Assembly (NCBI GenBank): GCA_020634495.1
Contig: JACKBR010000010.1
Span: 50,205-114,204 of the forward strand
Reading direction: 5' to 3'
Length of the DNA: 64,000 nt
From: Ardenticatenaceae bacterium
GTDB taxonomy: Bacteria; Chloroflexota; Anaerolineae; Promineifilales; Promineifilaceae
Part shown: positions 9,726-18,893 of the stretch, one piece after another
How positions within the stretch are numbered: the first letter of the stretch is position 1
Layout of the letters: every line of letters starts with the position of its first letter
Notes under the pieces: generated by a model
The model's input: the letters and a program-made list of their open reading frames with translations, nothing else
The model's database searches: none
Told to the model about the DNA's origin: nothing
Program-made: the position numbers and the translations under genes

Positions 9726-12308
9726 CTATTCTATTGCTAAGGGAAGGGCAAAGGTGAACGTGCTTCCCCGGCCCCATTCACTCTCTACGTTGATTGTACC
9801 ACCAAGTAAGTTTACCAATTTTTGGCAGATGGACAGGCCTAAACCTGTGCCATCGGCCGTTCGATCCAGGCCCGTTTCAATCTGGGAAAAGGGACGGAAC
9901 AATCTGCCAATATCTTCTTTTTTAATGCCAATGCCACTGTCGGAGACGCGGGAGACGATACGGCCGTCTGCCACCCAACACTTAATTTCCACATGTCCCT
10001 GCTCAGTAAATTTAATGGCGTTGTTGACTAAGTTGATGAGAATTTGTTCCACCCGCCGCTGGTCGCTGTTTATGAAGCCCACGTCTGGATTAATATCCAC
10101 TCGCAGCAATAAGCCCTTTTTGTCCGCCTGTACCTGGGTCATTTGGGCCACCTTTTGAACCAGCAAGTGCATATCAAACGGATGGTGGGATACTTCAAAT
10201 TGACCCGCCTCAATTTTGGAAATGTCCAACACATCGTTGATCAACGCCAGCAGGTGGCGGGCACTGCCCTGCACCATGCCCAATTGCTTGGCCTGTTCTG
10301 AGTTAAGCGTTCCGGGCAGCTGTTGCAGCAGAATGCCTGTAAAGCCAATAATTGAGTTTAGCGGCGTGCGCAGTTCGTGGGACATGGTGGCCAAAAATGC
10401 TGATTTCAACCGATCGGCATCTTCGGCCCGCTCTTTGGCTACGGCTAATTCGGCCGTACGCTCGGCCACACGATTTTCCAAATTGATAGCATGTTGCTGA
10501 ATTTGCTCATATAGCCGATTTTGATGTAAAGCAATGGCCAACTGATTGGCCACATCACTGGCTATTTCTTGATGTTCAGCGGAGAAAAAGTCTGGTTTTT
10601 TATCAAAAAGCGAAAACAAACCGATTAGCTCATCTTTGGCCAAAAGGGGCACGTGCAAGCTTGAGCGAATGCCCTTTTTGATCAGTTGCTCAGTAACTGC
10701 CGGAGCAACGCTGTTATGGCGAACGCTTAGATCAGGAATGATGATCGATTGCCTGCCTTTGAAGTTTTCAATCATCTGCGCGCGCAATACCGGGACTCGC
10801 TGGCCTGTACGCAAAATCGGGTCTGCATCGTTGTCGAGAACCGTTACGACCACATGCTCGCTTTCGGACTCGAACAGTGAGATGCTAATCCTGGTGCAAG
10901 TTATCAGTTGCTGTATGCCTTGCAGAACTGACTGGATAATGTCGCTGGTGGAACGGGCACCAATGATGTTCCGGTCAATCTGGCGCAGAATGGTGAGACG
11001 TTTGTTGTAGTGCTGAAATGCTATTTCAGCTTTTTTGCGGCTGGTTATGTCCTGGAATGTTCCTCTAACCTTAACCACCCGCTCCTCGCGTTTGATGGGC
11101 AGGCCAATGGTTCTTACCCACTTTGGCTCCCCTTTGGCCGTAACCAGCTCTAACTCTAAATCATAAGGTTCGCCCTTGGCGATGGCCTGAGCAACTGACG
11201 TTTCGATTTTTGTACGCGACTCAGGCTTATAGAAGCTCAGGCCAATTTCAACATTGGTCGAACTCTCAGGGTCTAGCCCATGAATCCGAGCTGTTTCGCT
11301 AGACCAGGTTCCCTTGAGCGTCGTTGGGTCAAATTCCCACGCGCCAATTTTGGCAATCTGGCTCATCTCGGTTAAAAGGTCTTCGCTTTCTCGTATTTTT
11401 TCTTCGGCTTGCTTGCGTTCCGTAATATCCACATGCGAACCAAGCATACGGCTGGGTTTCCCCTCTTCATCGTACAGCAGTGAAGCCTGGGCTAAAATCC
11501 AGCGATACGTTCCATTTCTGTGACGAAACCGGAATTCCAAGTTGTAATCTTGCCAGGGAGAGGCAAGGTAATTGTTGATTGTTTGTGTCGCACGCTCCTG
11601 GTCATCTGGATGGACACGGATCAGCCATTCATTAAATTCATTGTCGATTTCATGGTTTTCGTAGCCAATTTGGCGCTTCCATTCTGGTGAAAAATAAATC
11701 TGATTTGTGGCTAAATTCCAATCCCAGAGGCCGACATTGGCTGCCTGAACGGCTAACCGTAAATGTTCTTCCGCCTGCCGAAATTGCTTTTCGCTGTCTT
11801 GCAGCGCTTGCTCAATGGCGGATTGCTCAGATTCGGAATGGGATTGGGCTTCGTGTTTGGCCTGTTCTGCTCGTGCGGTCAGGATTTGTAGGCCCGTTGC
11901 CAGGCTCCTGGCTAACTCGGTTAGTAAGCCATTTTCTAGTTCTGATAGGGTGGTGGCTACGGCCGTTTGTAGGTTTAGCGCGTATGGGGTTTCTCCATTG
12001 ATGACAATGGGGAACGTGAAGGAAGGCCCCTGCCCTTTTTCATCACCAGCCTGGGCGATGGGGGTGGCCCGCTGTACCATTTCTTTGCCAAGCTGTACCC
12101 AAGCCAGCTGGTATCCCCCAGTTTCCACCGCAATCCGGCAAATATCACGGAATAGCGAGATAATGTCGGGCGCTTGAATGATTGCCCTGGTGCATTCGCC
12201 AAACATGCGTACGGCGCGATCCGTGTGCTCGGCTGGCCGTACAACATTTTTGGCCTTTTCCTCAATTGGGTTAGATTGGAATTTATCCTTTGGCGCTCTC
12301 CCCTTCAT
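9726..12308 (-). CDS. PAS-PAS-GAF sensor histidine kinase
   Basis: 860 residues. The N-terminal 30-145 look like a degenerate GAF domain, followed by a coiled coil. Two PAS domains with PAC ends follow (about 183-300 and 305-425), with GLWDWNLATNQIYFS and GAWEFDPTT as typical openings. A GAF domain spans about 436-600. The phosphotransfer helix has SHELRTPLNSIIGF with His 644; the ATPase domain shows NLVNNAIKFT, DSGIGI and GTGLGLSICQKL. No transmembrane segments, so a cytoplasmic redox, light or ligand sensor; I see no clear heme or flavin residues. It is the first gene of a likely three-gene unit with the response regulator and REC-GAF kinase. Confidence 0.9.
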   Translation of the reverse strand: MKGRAPKDKFQSNPIEEKAKNVVRPAEHTDRAVRMFGECTRAIIQAPDIISLFRDICRIAVETGGYQLAWVQLGKEMVQRATPIAQAGDEKGQGPSFTFPIVINGETPYALNLQTAVATTLSELENGLLTELARSLATGLQILTARAEQAKHEAQSHSESEQSAIEQALQDSEKQFRQAEEHLRLAVQAANVGLWDWNLATNQIYFSPEWKRQIGYENHEIDNEFNEWLIRVHPDDQERATQTINNYLASPWQDYNLEFRFRHRNGTYRWILAQASLLYDEEGKPSRMLGSHVDITERKQAEEKIRESEDLLTEMSQIAKIGAWEFDPTTLKGTWSSETARIHGLDPESSTNVEIGLSFYKPESRTKIETSVAQAIAKGEPYDLELELVTAKGEPKWVRTIGLPIKREERVVKVRGTFQDITSRKKAEIAFQHYNKRLTILRQIDRNIIGARSTSDIIQSVLQGIQQLITCTRISISLFESESEHVVVTVLDNDADPILRTGQRVPVLRAQMIENFKGRQSIIIPDLSVRHNSVAPAVTEQLIKKGIRSSLHVPLLAKDELIGLFSLFDKKPDFFSAEHQEIASDVANQLAIALHQNRLYEQIQQHAINLENRVAERTAELAVAKERAEDADRLKSAFLATMSHELRTPLNSIIGFTGILLQQLPGTLNSEQAKQLGMVQGSARHLLALINDVLDISKIEAGQFEVSHHPFDMHLLVQKVAQMTQVQADKKGLLLRVDINPDVGFINSDQRRVEQILINLVNNAIKFTEQGHVEIKCWVADGRIVSRVSDSGIGIKKEDIGRLFRPFSQIETGLDRTADGTGLGLSICQKLVNLLGGTINVESEWGRGSTFTFALPLAIE

Positions 12309-12398
12309 TACTCATCATCCTCTTCCGCTACAACTATCGATTACGAACCTGAAAAATATATTCTACCGCTTTAAGCAGCGACAGTAAATAAAACTGTA

Positions 12399-12427
12399 TT
12401 GACGATGCGATGCTGCAACAGTATACT
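12399..12427 (+). promoter_or_regulatory. Sigma70-type promoter of the tRNA cluster
   Basis: TTGACG and TATACT are separated by exactly 17 bases and end 19 bases before the first tRNA. It is the best sigma70 promoter match in the window. Confidence 0.75.
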
Positions 12428-12446
12428 TGCAAGTCGTTACGCATTT

Positions 12447-12520
12447 CGGGGCGTAGCTCAGCTTGGTAGAGCGCTCGGTTTGGGTCCGAGAGGTCGTCGG
12501 TTCAAATCCGGCCGCCCCGA
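12447..12520 (+). tRNA. tRNA-Pro (TGG)
   Basis: 74 nt. The acceptor stem CGGGGCG pairs with CGCCCCG, with discriminator A. The anticodon stem CTCGG/CCGAG closes a loop with TGG at 12481-12483. The T arm is CGGTTCAAATCCG. CCA is not encoded. Confidence 0.95.
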
Positions 12521-12526
12521 CAAGAG

Positions 12527-12613
12527 GGTATTCAGTAAACAGTAATCAGTTTTCTACATCAAATTTGAAATACCGCTTTACTGAATACTGATCACTGACC
12601 AACTGATTACCAA
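12527..12613. repeat. Word-type palindromic element, CAGTAATCAGT type, tRNA spacer 1
   Basis: The left half carries CAGTAAACAGTAATCAGT and the right half ACTGAATACTGATCACTG, complementary to it. An inner GGTATT...AATACC pair is also present. It fills the space between tRNA-Pro and tRNA-Gly. The same word type occurs at 12691-12749 and 24271-24344. Confidence 0.55.
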
Positions 12614-12616
12614 CAC

Positions 12617-12687
12617 GCGGCAGTGGTGTAGGGGTAACACAATAGCCTTCCAAGCTCTTGTCACGGGTTCGAATCCCGTCTGCCGCT
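12617..12687 (+). tRNA. tRNA-Gly (TCC)
   Basis: 71 nt. The acceptor stem GCGGCAG pairs with CTGCCGC, with discriminator T. The anticodon loop CTTCCAA has TCC at 12649-12651. The anticodon stem ATAGC/GCTCT has one T-C mismatch at the second pair; the other stems are perfect. CCA is not encoded. Confidence 0.93.
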
Positions 12688-12690
12688 CTT

Positions 12691-12749
12691 TGACAGTAAA
12701 CAGTGACCAGTTTAACTAATTACTGATGACTGTAAACTGATTACTGAAA
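12691..12749. repeat. Word-type element, CAGTAAACAGT type, tRNA spacer 2
   Basis: CAGTAAACAGTGACCAGTTT on the left is partly complementary to AATTACTGATGACTGTAAACTG on the right. It occupies the whole tRNA-Gly to tRNA-Met spacer. Confidence 0.5.
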
Positions 12750-12751
12750 TC

Positions 12752-12823
12752 GGGCCTGTAGCTCAATGGCAGAGCAGTCGGCTCATAACCGATCGGTTTC
12801 AGGTTCGAATCCTGGCAGGCCCA
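12752..12823 (+). tRNA. tRNA-Met (CAT), probably elongator
   Basis: 72 nt. The acceptor stem GGGCCTG pairs fully with CAGGCCC, so the unpaired first position typical of initiator tRNA is absent. The anticodon stem GTCGG/CCGAT lacks the three G-C pairs of initiators. The anticodon CAT is at 12784-12786. A lysidine-modified Ile tRNA with the same anticodon cannot be excluded. Confidence 0.9.
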
Positions 12824-12833
12824 TTTTCTTCAT

Positions 12834-13262
12834 TCATTCTCCAATTGTTGCTTCACCTAATGGAATCCAACTGGTAACGGCCGTAATCCGTTCATCCAAG
12901 ATAGGCAGCGGTCGGTTGGTAAAGGCATCGTAAAGCCGCAAAATGCCGCCGACGGTTTGCCCTGGCGTGGCAGCGTTGTCCACAAAAAGAATCGGCGCAC
13001 CTGGGGCTGGCTTATCGCTTTGGCAAAAGCCGTTGAAGCTGGCTGGTTCCGTGCGTGAGGGGAAAATGACAGTTCGGGGGGATTGTACCCGCGACCCCTG
13101 TATCCATTTAAGCGTAGGAATGCCGCCCATGGCCGGAATGCCATCCACCAGATCGCACCAGGCCCAGGTGAAGTTATCCGGCTCATACCCCACCAGCCGA
13201 GTAGAAACCACATAGTCGCGCAATTGGGGACGGCCGTTTATAAACCGCATCGGCAAAGTCAT
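12834..13262 (-). CDS. Hypothetical protein paired with the DUF2723 glycosyltransferase
   Basis: 142 residues. The start at 13262 is supported by GGAG six bases upstream in TCTCCGGAGAAAAA. It follows the DUF2723 gene by 31 bases on the same strand, so the two are probably one transcript. The sequence has beta-rich character with DGIPAMGGIPTLKWIQG and LYDAFTNRPLPILDER. From memory, similar segments end large membrane glycosyltransferase-like proteins in Chloroflexota, which would make this a detached accessory domain. No signal peptide or catalytic motif is seen. Its 3' end faces the tRNA cluster with only about 10 bases between. Confidence 0.7.
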   Translation of the reverse strand: MTLPMRFINGRPQLRDYVVSTRLVGYEPDNFTWAWCDLVDGIPAMGGIPTLKWIQGSRVQSPRTVIFPSRTEPASFNGFCQSDKPAPGAPILFVDNAATPGQTVGGILRLYDAFTNRPLPILDERITAVTSWIPLGEATIGE

Positions 13263-13293
13263 TTTTTCTCCGGAGAAAGCGTCGTTTGGCTGC

Positions 13294-15708
13294 CTAAAGC
13301 GCGTTCCCTAGCCAAACAATGCCCTGGCCAAGCGGCACATAGTGTGCTTCGGCTGGTGGCTCAGGAACCTGCCAGGATTGGTTGGGCATCCCCCAAATTG
13401 CCAGCATTCCATCCATCTCTGGCCCTTCTGCGACATCAAAAGTTGTGGTGAAATAGCCTCCATTGGTTTGAAAATGGAGATAGAGGCGAGTTTGGTTGGG
13501 TAACGTTTTATCCCAATCGTACCCAACGAGCGCCTGGGAGTCTGGGCTGGCCAGGATGGGGCGGTAAAGTGGGTTTTGCGTGGCGGGCGGCAGGCTGGCT
13601 AAATTCACCCTAAGCGTGCCAATTTCTGAAAAATCTGGGCCGCTGCCCAGCCGCAGCGAGAACTCCCCTGGCCCTTGGCGCGGCGTCAGGCGGAATTGGG
13701 TGAGGGTGATACCTTCTGGCTGGGGAACAGCCTGCACATCGGCCTGGGCCACAATGCTGCCGGTTTCATCCAGCAGATGCACAAAAAATGGTGTGGTTGC
13801 CGCGCCTTGCCAGGCCAGCGTCAGGCGGGCTTCCAGGCCGATTTCCACGTCGTTTTGCTCAAGCGCATAACCAAGAACTTGTACACCATCGCCAAAAGTG
13901 AGTGAGAGCGGCGTGAAGCTGGCGGGCAGTTCGGTGCGTGGCGTTTGGCGGAACAGCAGCGCTTCGCCCAATGGATCGGCGGATGGCAGGGCAGTGTAGG
14001 CGGTTTCGTCCACATAGGTGGCGATGACGGAACGGCCGTTTCTCAACCCTTCCTCAATTTCACTCACCCACGTCTGGCTGTACACCCCTTCGCCGGGCGC
14101 AACGTATTCAATGGTGACGTCGGGTCGCTCATTTTCTACAGATTGCAAATACCACAGCGGCGTGGCCCAATGCCAGTTAGCCAAAATCAGGCTGTCTGGC
14201 GGGGCGTTATCTAGAATCGTTTGGGCGTAATCACGGGCATCTTCGTTGTGGTGCAGCCAACGGAAGCTGGGCCAATGCTGCCAACCCTGAATGAGGGCGG
14301 CGGTGAGCAGAACGGCCGTTCCCAACAAAGCCAATCCGCGCCACGAATCGGGACGCTGCGATACAAAATCGCGCAAAAAGCCGCAGGCCAGCCCCACGCC
14401 AATGGCCACGGGCAGGTAGGCGGGCAGCATGTATTCCACCGTTTGCGGGGCGCGGTAGGTGGCGGTTACCAAGGTGTGCAGGGCAAAAGAGCCGCCCAGC
14501 AGCAGCCCCAGCCGCCAATTGCGCCGCAGCAGCCAGACCAACCCCAGCAGCGCACCCGCCAGCAGCCAGGGCGAAAATTGAAAGGTCAGCACGTTGGCCA
14601 TCACCTGAAGCCTGGGCCAAAGCACAACTGGCTGCACAAAATAGAAAAAATCTCCCTGAAAACCGAGCGCCAGGAAGTGGTTCAAAAAGCCGGAAAGGGT
14701 ATCAAGCCCATCGCTGGCTCCAGGCACATCTGCGCCAGCACGTAAGGGCAAGTAGATTAGGGGCAAAAGTCCCAAAAGCGCGGCCAGGAACGGCCGTTTC
14801 CAGCGTGCCGGTGTCCTAAAAAATTGTGGATCAATAAACAGCAAGCTTAGCCCAAACACAAGCCCCATGATGGCCAGCGACAGGTGGTGGGTAAAGCCAA
14901 AACTGAGGGCGGCAGCCAGTAAAACAAGATAGCGATCCGTTTGCGCTTTTTCTTGCTGATGGCGAATGAGGGCAAAGATGGCCAGCGCGGCGAAAAATGC
15001 CGTCAGGCTGCGGATGTTGGCGGTGGTGGCCTGTGCCCAAAAGGTGGTTGCGGTTCCCAGGCTAAGAACGGCCGTTCCTGCGGCAAAATGACGGTTGGTC
15101 AGGCGAAATACCGTCAGGTAAACCAGACCCAGCGTGGCTGTACTGGTGAATAGCGATAAGAGATTGATTTTATAAGCGGCCGTTGCGGCCAAAGGCAGCC
15201 AGGTCATCAATTTGCTGAGCAGGGTGTAGAGAGGAAAACCGGGCGGATGGGCCACCCCCAACGTCGCCCCCACCAGCTGGAACTCGCCATTGTCGGCGGG
15301 CAGCAGGCCGGGGGCTAAGGTGAAAAGGTAGAGCAGCCCAAACAGCACAAGGCAGCCGAAAATGCCGAGTTTGAGGGCGTGCTGTGCAGGAATCATCTGG
15401 CGGGATGGGGAGAATTGTTGGATTAAAACGGCCGTTACCAATATGCCAACAACCACCGCTGCCTGAGGGTAGGGCTGAGGATAAAAAACATAGCCAAACA
15501 GCAGCAGCAAAGGCCAGGTTTGCCGCAGCGCATGTTGGCGTAAGCAAAAAAAAGCCAGAGCCGTCAGTCCGCCACTTAACAGAACGGCCGTTACCAGGCT
15601 GGTTCCGTAATGAACAGCCCACTGCTCACTGAGCACACGACCCGCGAACAGGCCCAGAGCAAGCGGGGCAGACATAGAGACAACATCATTTTTGGGGTTT
15701 GGCCACAT
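13294..15708 (-). CDS. DUF2723 (PF11028) integral membrane protein, probable GT-C glycosyltransferase
   Basis: 804 residues. About eleven hydrophobic segments fill the first 480 residues, then a soluble beta-rich C-terminal domain. The segment LLPADNGEFQLVGATLG followed by VAHPPGFPLY is the hallmark of the DUF2723 family, which includes TMEM260-type protein O-mannosyltransferases; the acidic residue of ADNGE would be the loop-1 catalytic base. Expected role: transfer of a sugar from a lipid-linked donor at the outer membrane face; donor and acceptor unknown. Met 12 (15675) is an alternative start; neither has a strong ribosome binding site. The gene is rich in the ACGGCCGT octamer (14030, 14312, 14790, 15070, 15429, 15584). 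Confidence 0.8.
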   Translation of the reverse strand: MWPNPKNDVVSMSAPLALGLFAGRVLSEQWAVHYGTSLVTAVLLSGGLTALAFFCLRQHALRQTWPLLLLFGYVFYPQPYPQAAVVVGILVTAVLIQQFSPSRQMIPAQHALKLGIFGCLVLFGLLYLFTLAPGLLPADNGEFQLVGATLGVAHPPGFPLYTLLSKLMTWLPLAATAAYKINLLSLFTSTATLGLVYLTVFRLTNRHFAAGTAVLSLGTATTFWAQATTANIRSLTAFFAALAIFALIRHQQEKAQTDRYLVLLAAALSFGFTHHLSLAIMGLVFGLSLLFIDPQFFRTPARWKRPFLAALLGLLPLIYLPLRAGADVPGASDGLDTLSGFLNHFLALGFQGDFFYFVQPVVLWPRLQVMANVLTFQFSPWLLAGALLGLVWLLRRNWRLGLLLGGSFALHTLVTATYRAPQTVEYMLPAYLPVAIGVGLACGFLRDFVSQRPDSWRGLALLGTAVLLTAALIQGWQHWPSFRWLHHNEDARDYAQTILDNAPPDSLILANWHWATPLWYLQSVENERPDVTIEYVAPGEGVYSQTWVSEIEEGLRNGRSVIATYVDETAYTALPSADPLGEALLFRQTPRTELPASFTPLSLTFGDGVQVLGYALEQNDVEIGLEARLTLAWQGAATTPFFVHLLDETGSIVAQADVQAVPQPEGITLTQFRLTPRQGPGEFSLRLGSGPDFSEIGTLRVNLASLPPATQNPLYRPILASPDSQALVGYDWDKTLPNQTRLYLHFQTNGGYFTTTFDVAEGPEMDGMLAIWGMPNQSWQVPEPPAEAHYVPLGQGIVWLGNAL

Positions 15709-15813
15709 ACAGGGGATTATAGCGTGGAAGTAGCCATCGTCACCCTGCCTGGTGCAAACTTAAAACGACCTGGCCCAGACCCAGGATGACAAATAAATTG
15801 TAAAGCGTTCGAG

Positions 15814-15990
15814 CTACTGCTCGGCCTGTCGAGGATACATCTCTTGAACAGGTTCTGATGCTTCCCAATCCTCGTAACTTTCAGATATGCCTTCTTCCTG
15901 GCTTAATCGGGATGATAGCATCAGAGCTGCAACGACTAAAATTGAAGCGAGGATGCTCAATATTAGCCAAATGATTATGAAAGTCTTCAT
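15814..15990 (-). CDS. Small single-pass membrane protein
   Basis: 58 residues, below usual gene-finder limits. ATG at 15990 is preceded by the strong binding site GGAAGAAGAG. The N-terminus is one hydrophobic helix starting MKTFIIIWLILSILASILVV, then an acidic tail with SQEEGISESYEDWEASE. It is divergent from the Ser/Thr kinase gene at 16190, with about 200 bases between. The N-in helix and acidic soluble tail would fit a regulator or anchor. No family recognised; a real gene is favoured by the start signal and the clean composition. Confidence 0.6.
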   Translation of the reverse strand: MKTFIIIWLILSILASILVVAALMLSSRLSQEEGISESYEDWEASEPVQEMYPRQAEQ

Positions 15991-16117
15991 ACGGCTCTTC
16001 TTCCAATTTGTTGCATTTTCTTCCTATTTTGCTGCGAGGTGCTTCTGATTGTATCCTATTTTTTATAAAAAATGGCCAATAATCTAAGAATTACTCATTT
16101 TGGCCCGGCCTCAAGCA

Positions 16118-16147
16118 ATGACAAGACCTTGCACTCAATGTTATACT
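16118..16147 (+). promoter_or_regulatory. Possible promoter of the Ser/Thr kinase gene
   Basis: ATGACA and TATACT lie 18 bases apart, 43 bases before the kinase start. The box is in the context TATACTTGC, identical to that of the tRNA promoter at 12422. The -35 element is weak. Confidence 0.4.
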
Positions 16148-16189
16148 TGCCTGCAAAGTTTGAAAGAATAAAGTATAAACACGCGTACC

Positions 16190-18853
16190 ATGACCGAATC
16201 CACAACCCGATCTCCCATCGAAGACCTAACTAATCCGTCGCCAACTCGGAAGCAGGCCAAACGGTATATCGCCGAGCGGTATGAAGTGGTGAATACCCTG
16301 GAAGGTGGCATGGGGATTGTTTATCTCTGCCGCGATCATTTCACGTCAGAACTGGTTGCTCTCAAAACCTTCAAGCCTGAATATTTATCTCACCGGGCAG
16401 CCCGCGATCTTTTTTTGCGGGAGGGGACAATGTGGGTGGAAATCGGCCGTCACCCCAATGTGGTGCAGGCGTATCGGGTTGAGCGCGTAGGAGACGGCCG
16501 TGAGGTTTACCTGGTGCTGGAATGGATTGTTCAGCCACAGGATAAACAATCGCCCTCGCTGCGTTCCTGGCTGAAAAAAGGCAAACCCTTGCCAGTGGAA
16601 CAGGCTATCTTGCTTGCCCTGCATGTGGCCCGCGGGATGCGGTTTGCCACCCAAAAAATTGCGGGCCTGGTACACCGCGATCTTAAACCAGAGAACATTC
16701 TTATTGGCTATGATGGCGTGGCGCGGGTCACGGATTTTGGCCTGGCCAGCACCTTGTCTGGCCATAGCCCCGGTTCTACCGTTGGTACCTTGGAAAACAG
16801 CCGGGAGAATATTGGCCGAACGCAGTTAACGCAGGGTGTGGCGGGCACGCCGCTTTACATGGCACCGGAGCAATGGGCTCATAAAGGGTTGGATGCGCGA
16901 GCAGATATTTATGCCCTGGGCTGTATTGTGTACGAAATGGTGACTGGCCAGTTTGCCGCAGTGGGGGAAACACGGGAAGAATTACGGGAAGCGCATTTGG
17001 ACGGCCGTATCCAACCCCTCGATCCCAAACTGCCCTTGCCGCTGCGCCAGTTTATCAAGCGTGCCATGTCCATTCCCAAAGAGCAGCGCTACCGTGACTG
17101 GGCCGAAACTGAAAAAACGCTGGCGTCAGTTTATACCCAGGTCACCAAGCAGCCATCACCGCCAGAGTGGGATGGAGCCGAAGAAACCCCCGATGAGCGG
17201 CGCGCCGCAGGCAACTCCTACAACACCATGGGATTGTCCTATTTGGACATTGGCAAGCTGGATGTGGCCGTCATGTATTTTGAGCAGGCTGTAAACGTAG
17301 CCCGCGCTGAATCTTTGCGCGAGCTGGAAGGCAAAGGCTTGGGCAATTTGGGATTGGCCTATGCCGCTTTGGGCTATATCGAGCGGGCCATTGAGTTCCA
17401 TGAAGAACATTTAGCCATTGCCCGTGAATTGGGCGACCGGGCTGAAGAAGGCCGTTCGCAAGGGCATTTGGGCCTGGTTTATCGCCAAAAAGGTGAGCCA
17501 GAGCGGGCCGTGCGGTTTCATGAACGTGAGCTGCAAATTTTTCAGCGCCTGGCAAATCGTTACAAAGAAGCTGAGGCGCTGCACAATTTGGGCGAAACCT
17601 ATCGCGAACTGGGAGACGCGCCTCAGGCAGAAGATTATTTCAAACAATCGTTGGCCATTGCGCGTGATATTGGTGACCGCACGCGGGTAGAACGCATCCT
17701 AAACAGCATGGGCAAAGTGTTCCTGGATTCTGGCGATTATAAAGAAGCGGCCCAGCTTTTTAAGCAGACGCTGGTAATTGCCCGGCAAATTGGGGATCGT
17801 GTTGGGGAAGGCGAAGTGCTGGGCAATTTAGGTGAGCTGTATCAGGCGTCTGGTTTTACGGAAAGGGCCATTGAATATTACACCTACGCCCTGACCATCT
17901 CGCAAGAGAGTAATGACCGGCGCAAAATGATTAAAAATATGCTGCGGCTGGGCGATTTATACCTGATCCAGGGAGAAATAGAGGAAGCGTTGACCCATTA
18001 TGAACATGGTTTGCTGGCCGCTCAAGAAATTACCGACCAGGTGCAGGAGCTGGCCGCGTTTGCCAAGTTGGGCGAGGCGTATGACGTTCAGGGAAACTAC
18101 ACAGAATCGGGCCGGATGTATAAACGGGCGTTGCTGTTGGCACGTGAGCGGAATAATCGCAGCATGGAGCAGCGGATGCTCACTAAGCTGGCCAAGGCGT
18201 ATGAGCTTTGGGGGGATTTTAGCCGGGCGGTGACTTATCTGGAGCAAAGCCTGGCGATGGTGGAATCTGAGGCGGACGTTGCGGCGCAAAGCTGGCACTG
18301 GCAAGAATTGGCTCAATTGTTTCGCAAGCTGAATCAGGTTCGCCCGGCAATGGAGGGGTTTGAGACGGCTCTGAAGCTGGCTCGTTCAGTTGCGGATGTT
18401 AAGGGTGAGGTGGAGATTTTAACGGAATTAGGGGATCTATCGCGGCTGGCTGGGGACCAGACGCAAGCGATGGAATATTACAAGCAGGCGTTGGAGCTGG
18501 CGCAGGAGCATGAACTTGTGCTGCAAGAGGCGGTTATTTTTAGCGGCATGGGGCTTTGTTATCACGAGATGGGCAAAAAGCGCCAGGCGGTGCGGGAATT
18601 GGAGCACGGTTTGGAGTTGGCGAAGAAGGCGCGGAGCAGCCGGGCAGTGGCCGATGTGAGCTACCGCCTGGCGTTGGTGCAGTGTAAATACGGCCGTTGG
18701 GATAAAGCAGAACCGCACGCACAAATGGCCCACCGGCTGTACGGCCGTATTGGCGAGGCTGTCATGCTGGAACGGTGCGAGGGGATTCTTAGCCGCATTC
18801 AACAAAACAAGGGGAAATCGACGGGCTTCTTCCAAAACCTGTTGGAATCGTAG
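16190..18853 (+). CDS. Ser/Thr protein kinase with TPR sensor region
   Basis: 887 residues. A Hanks-type kinase domain spans about 30-310: glycine loop LEGGMGIVY, Lys 59 in VALKTF, catalytic HRDLKPEN with Asp 164, TDFGLA with Asp 182, and APEQW with the activation loop rich in Thr and Ser. From about 345 to 840 it is TPR repeats with recurring LGNLGLAYAALG, LGELY and IARE-GDR units. No membrane segment is present, unlike PknB with PASTA domains, so it is a cytoplasmic kinase probably recruited through its TPRs. It shares the TPR style of the cyclase at 3789-7442. Monocistronic as far as I can see, convergent with the metallophosphoesterase. Confidence 0.92.
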   Translation: MTESTTRSPIEDLTNPSPTRKQAKRYIAERYEVVNTLEGGMGIVYLCRDHFTSELVALKTFKPEYLSHRAARDLFLREGTMWVEIGRHPNVVQAYRVERVGDGREVYLVLEWIVQPQDKQSPSLRSWLKKGKPLPVEQAILLALHVARGMRFATQKIAGLVHRDLKPENILIGYDGVARVTDFGLASTLSGHSPGSTVGTLENSRENIGRTQLTQGVAGTPLYMAPEQWAHKGLDARADIYALGCIVYEMVTGQFAAVGETREELREAHLDGRIQPLDPKLPLPLRQFIKRAMSIPKEQRYRDWAETEKTLASVYTQVTKQPSPPEWDGAEETPDERRAAGNSYNTMGLSYLDIGKLDVAVMYFEQAVNVARAESLRELEGKGLGNLGLAYAALGYIERAIEFHEEHLAIARELGDRAEEGRSQGHLGLVYRQKGEPERAVRFHERELQIFQRLANRYKEAEALHNLGETYRELGDAPQAEDYFKQSLAIARDIGDRTRVERILNSMGKVFLDSGDYKEAAQLFKQTLVIARQIGDRVGEGEVLGNLGELYQASGFTERAIEYYTYALTISQESNDRRKMIKNMLRLGDLYLIQGEIEEALTHYEHGLLAAQEITDQVQELAAFAKLGEAYDVQGNYTESGRMYKRALLLARERNNRSMEQRMLTKLAKAYELWGDFSRAVTYLEQSLAMVESEADVAAQSWHWQELAQLFRKLNQVRPAMEGFETALKLARSVADVKGEVEILTELGDLSRLAGDQTQAMEYYKQALELAQEHELVLQEAVIFSGMGLCYHEMGKKRQAVRELEHGLELAKKARSSRAVADVSYRLALVQCKYGRWDKAEPHAQMAHRLYGRIGEAVMLERCEGILSRIQQNKGKSTGFFQNLLES

Positions 18854-18893
18854 GCAGGCCAGCTAATCAGGTAAGGTATTGTTGGCCGCTTAC

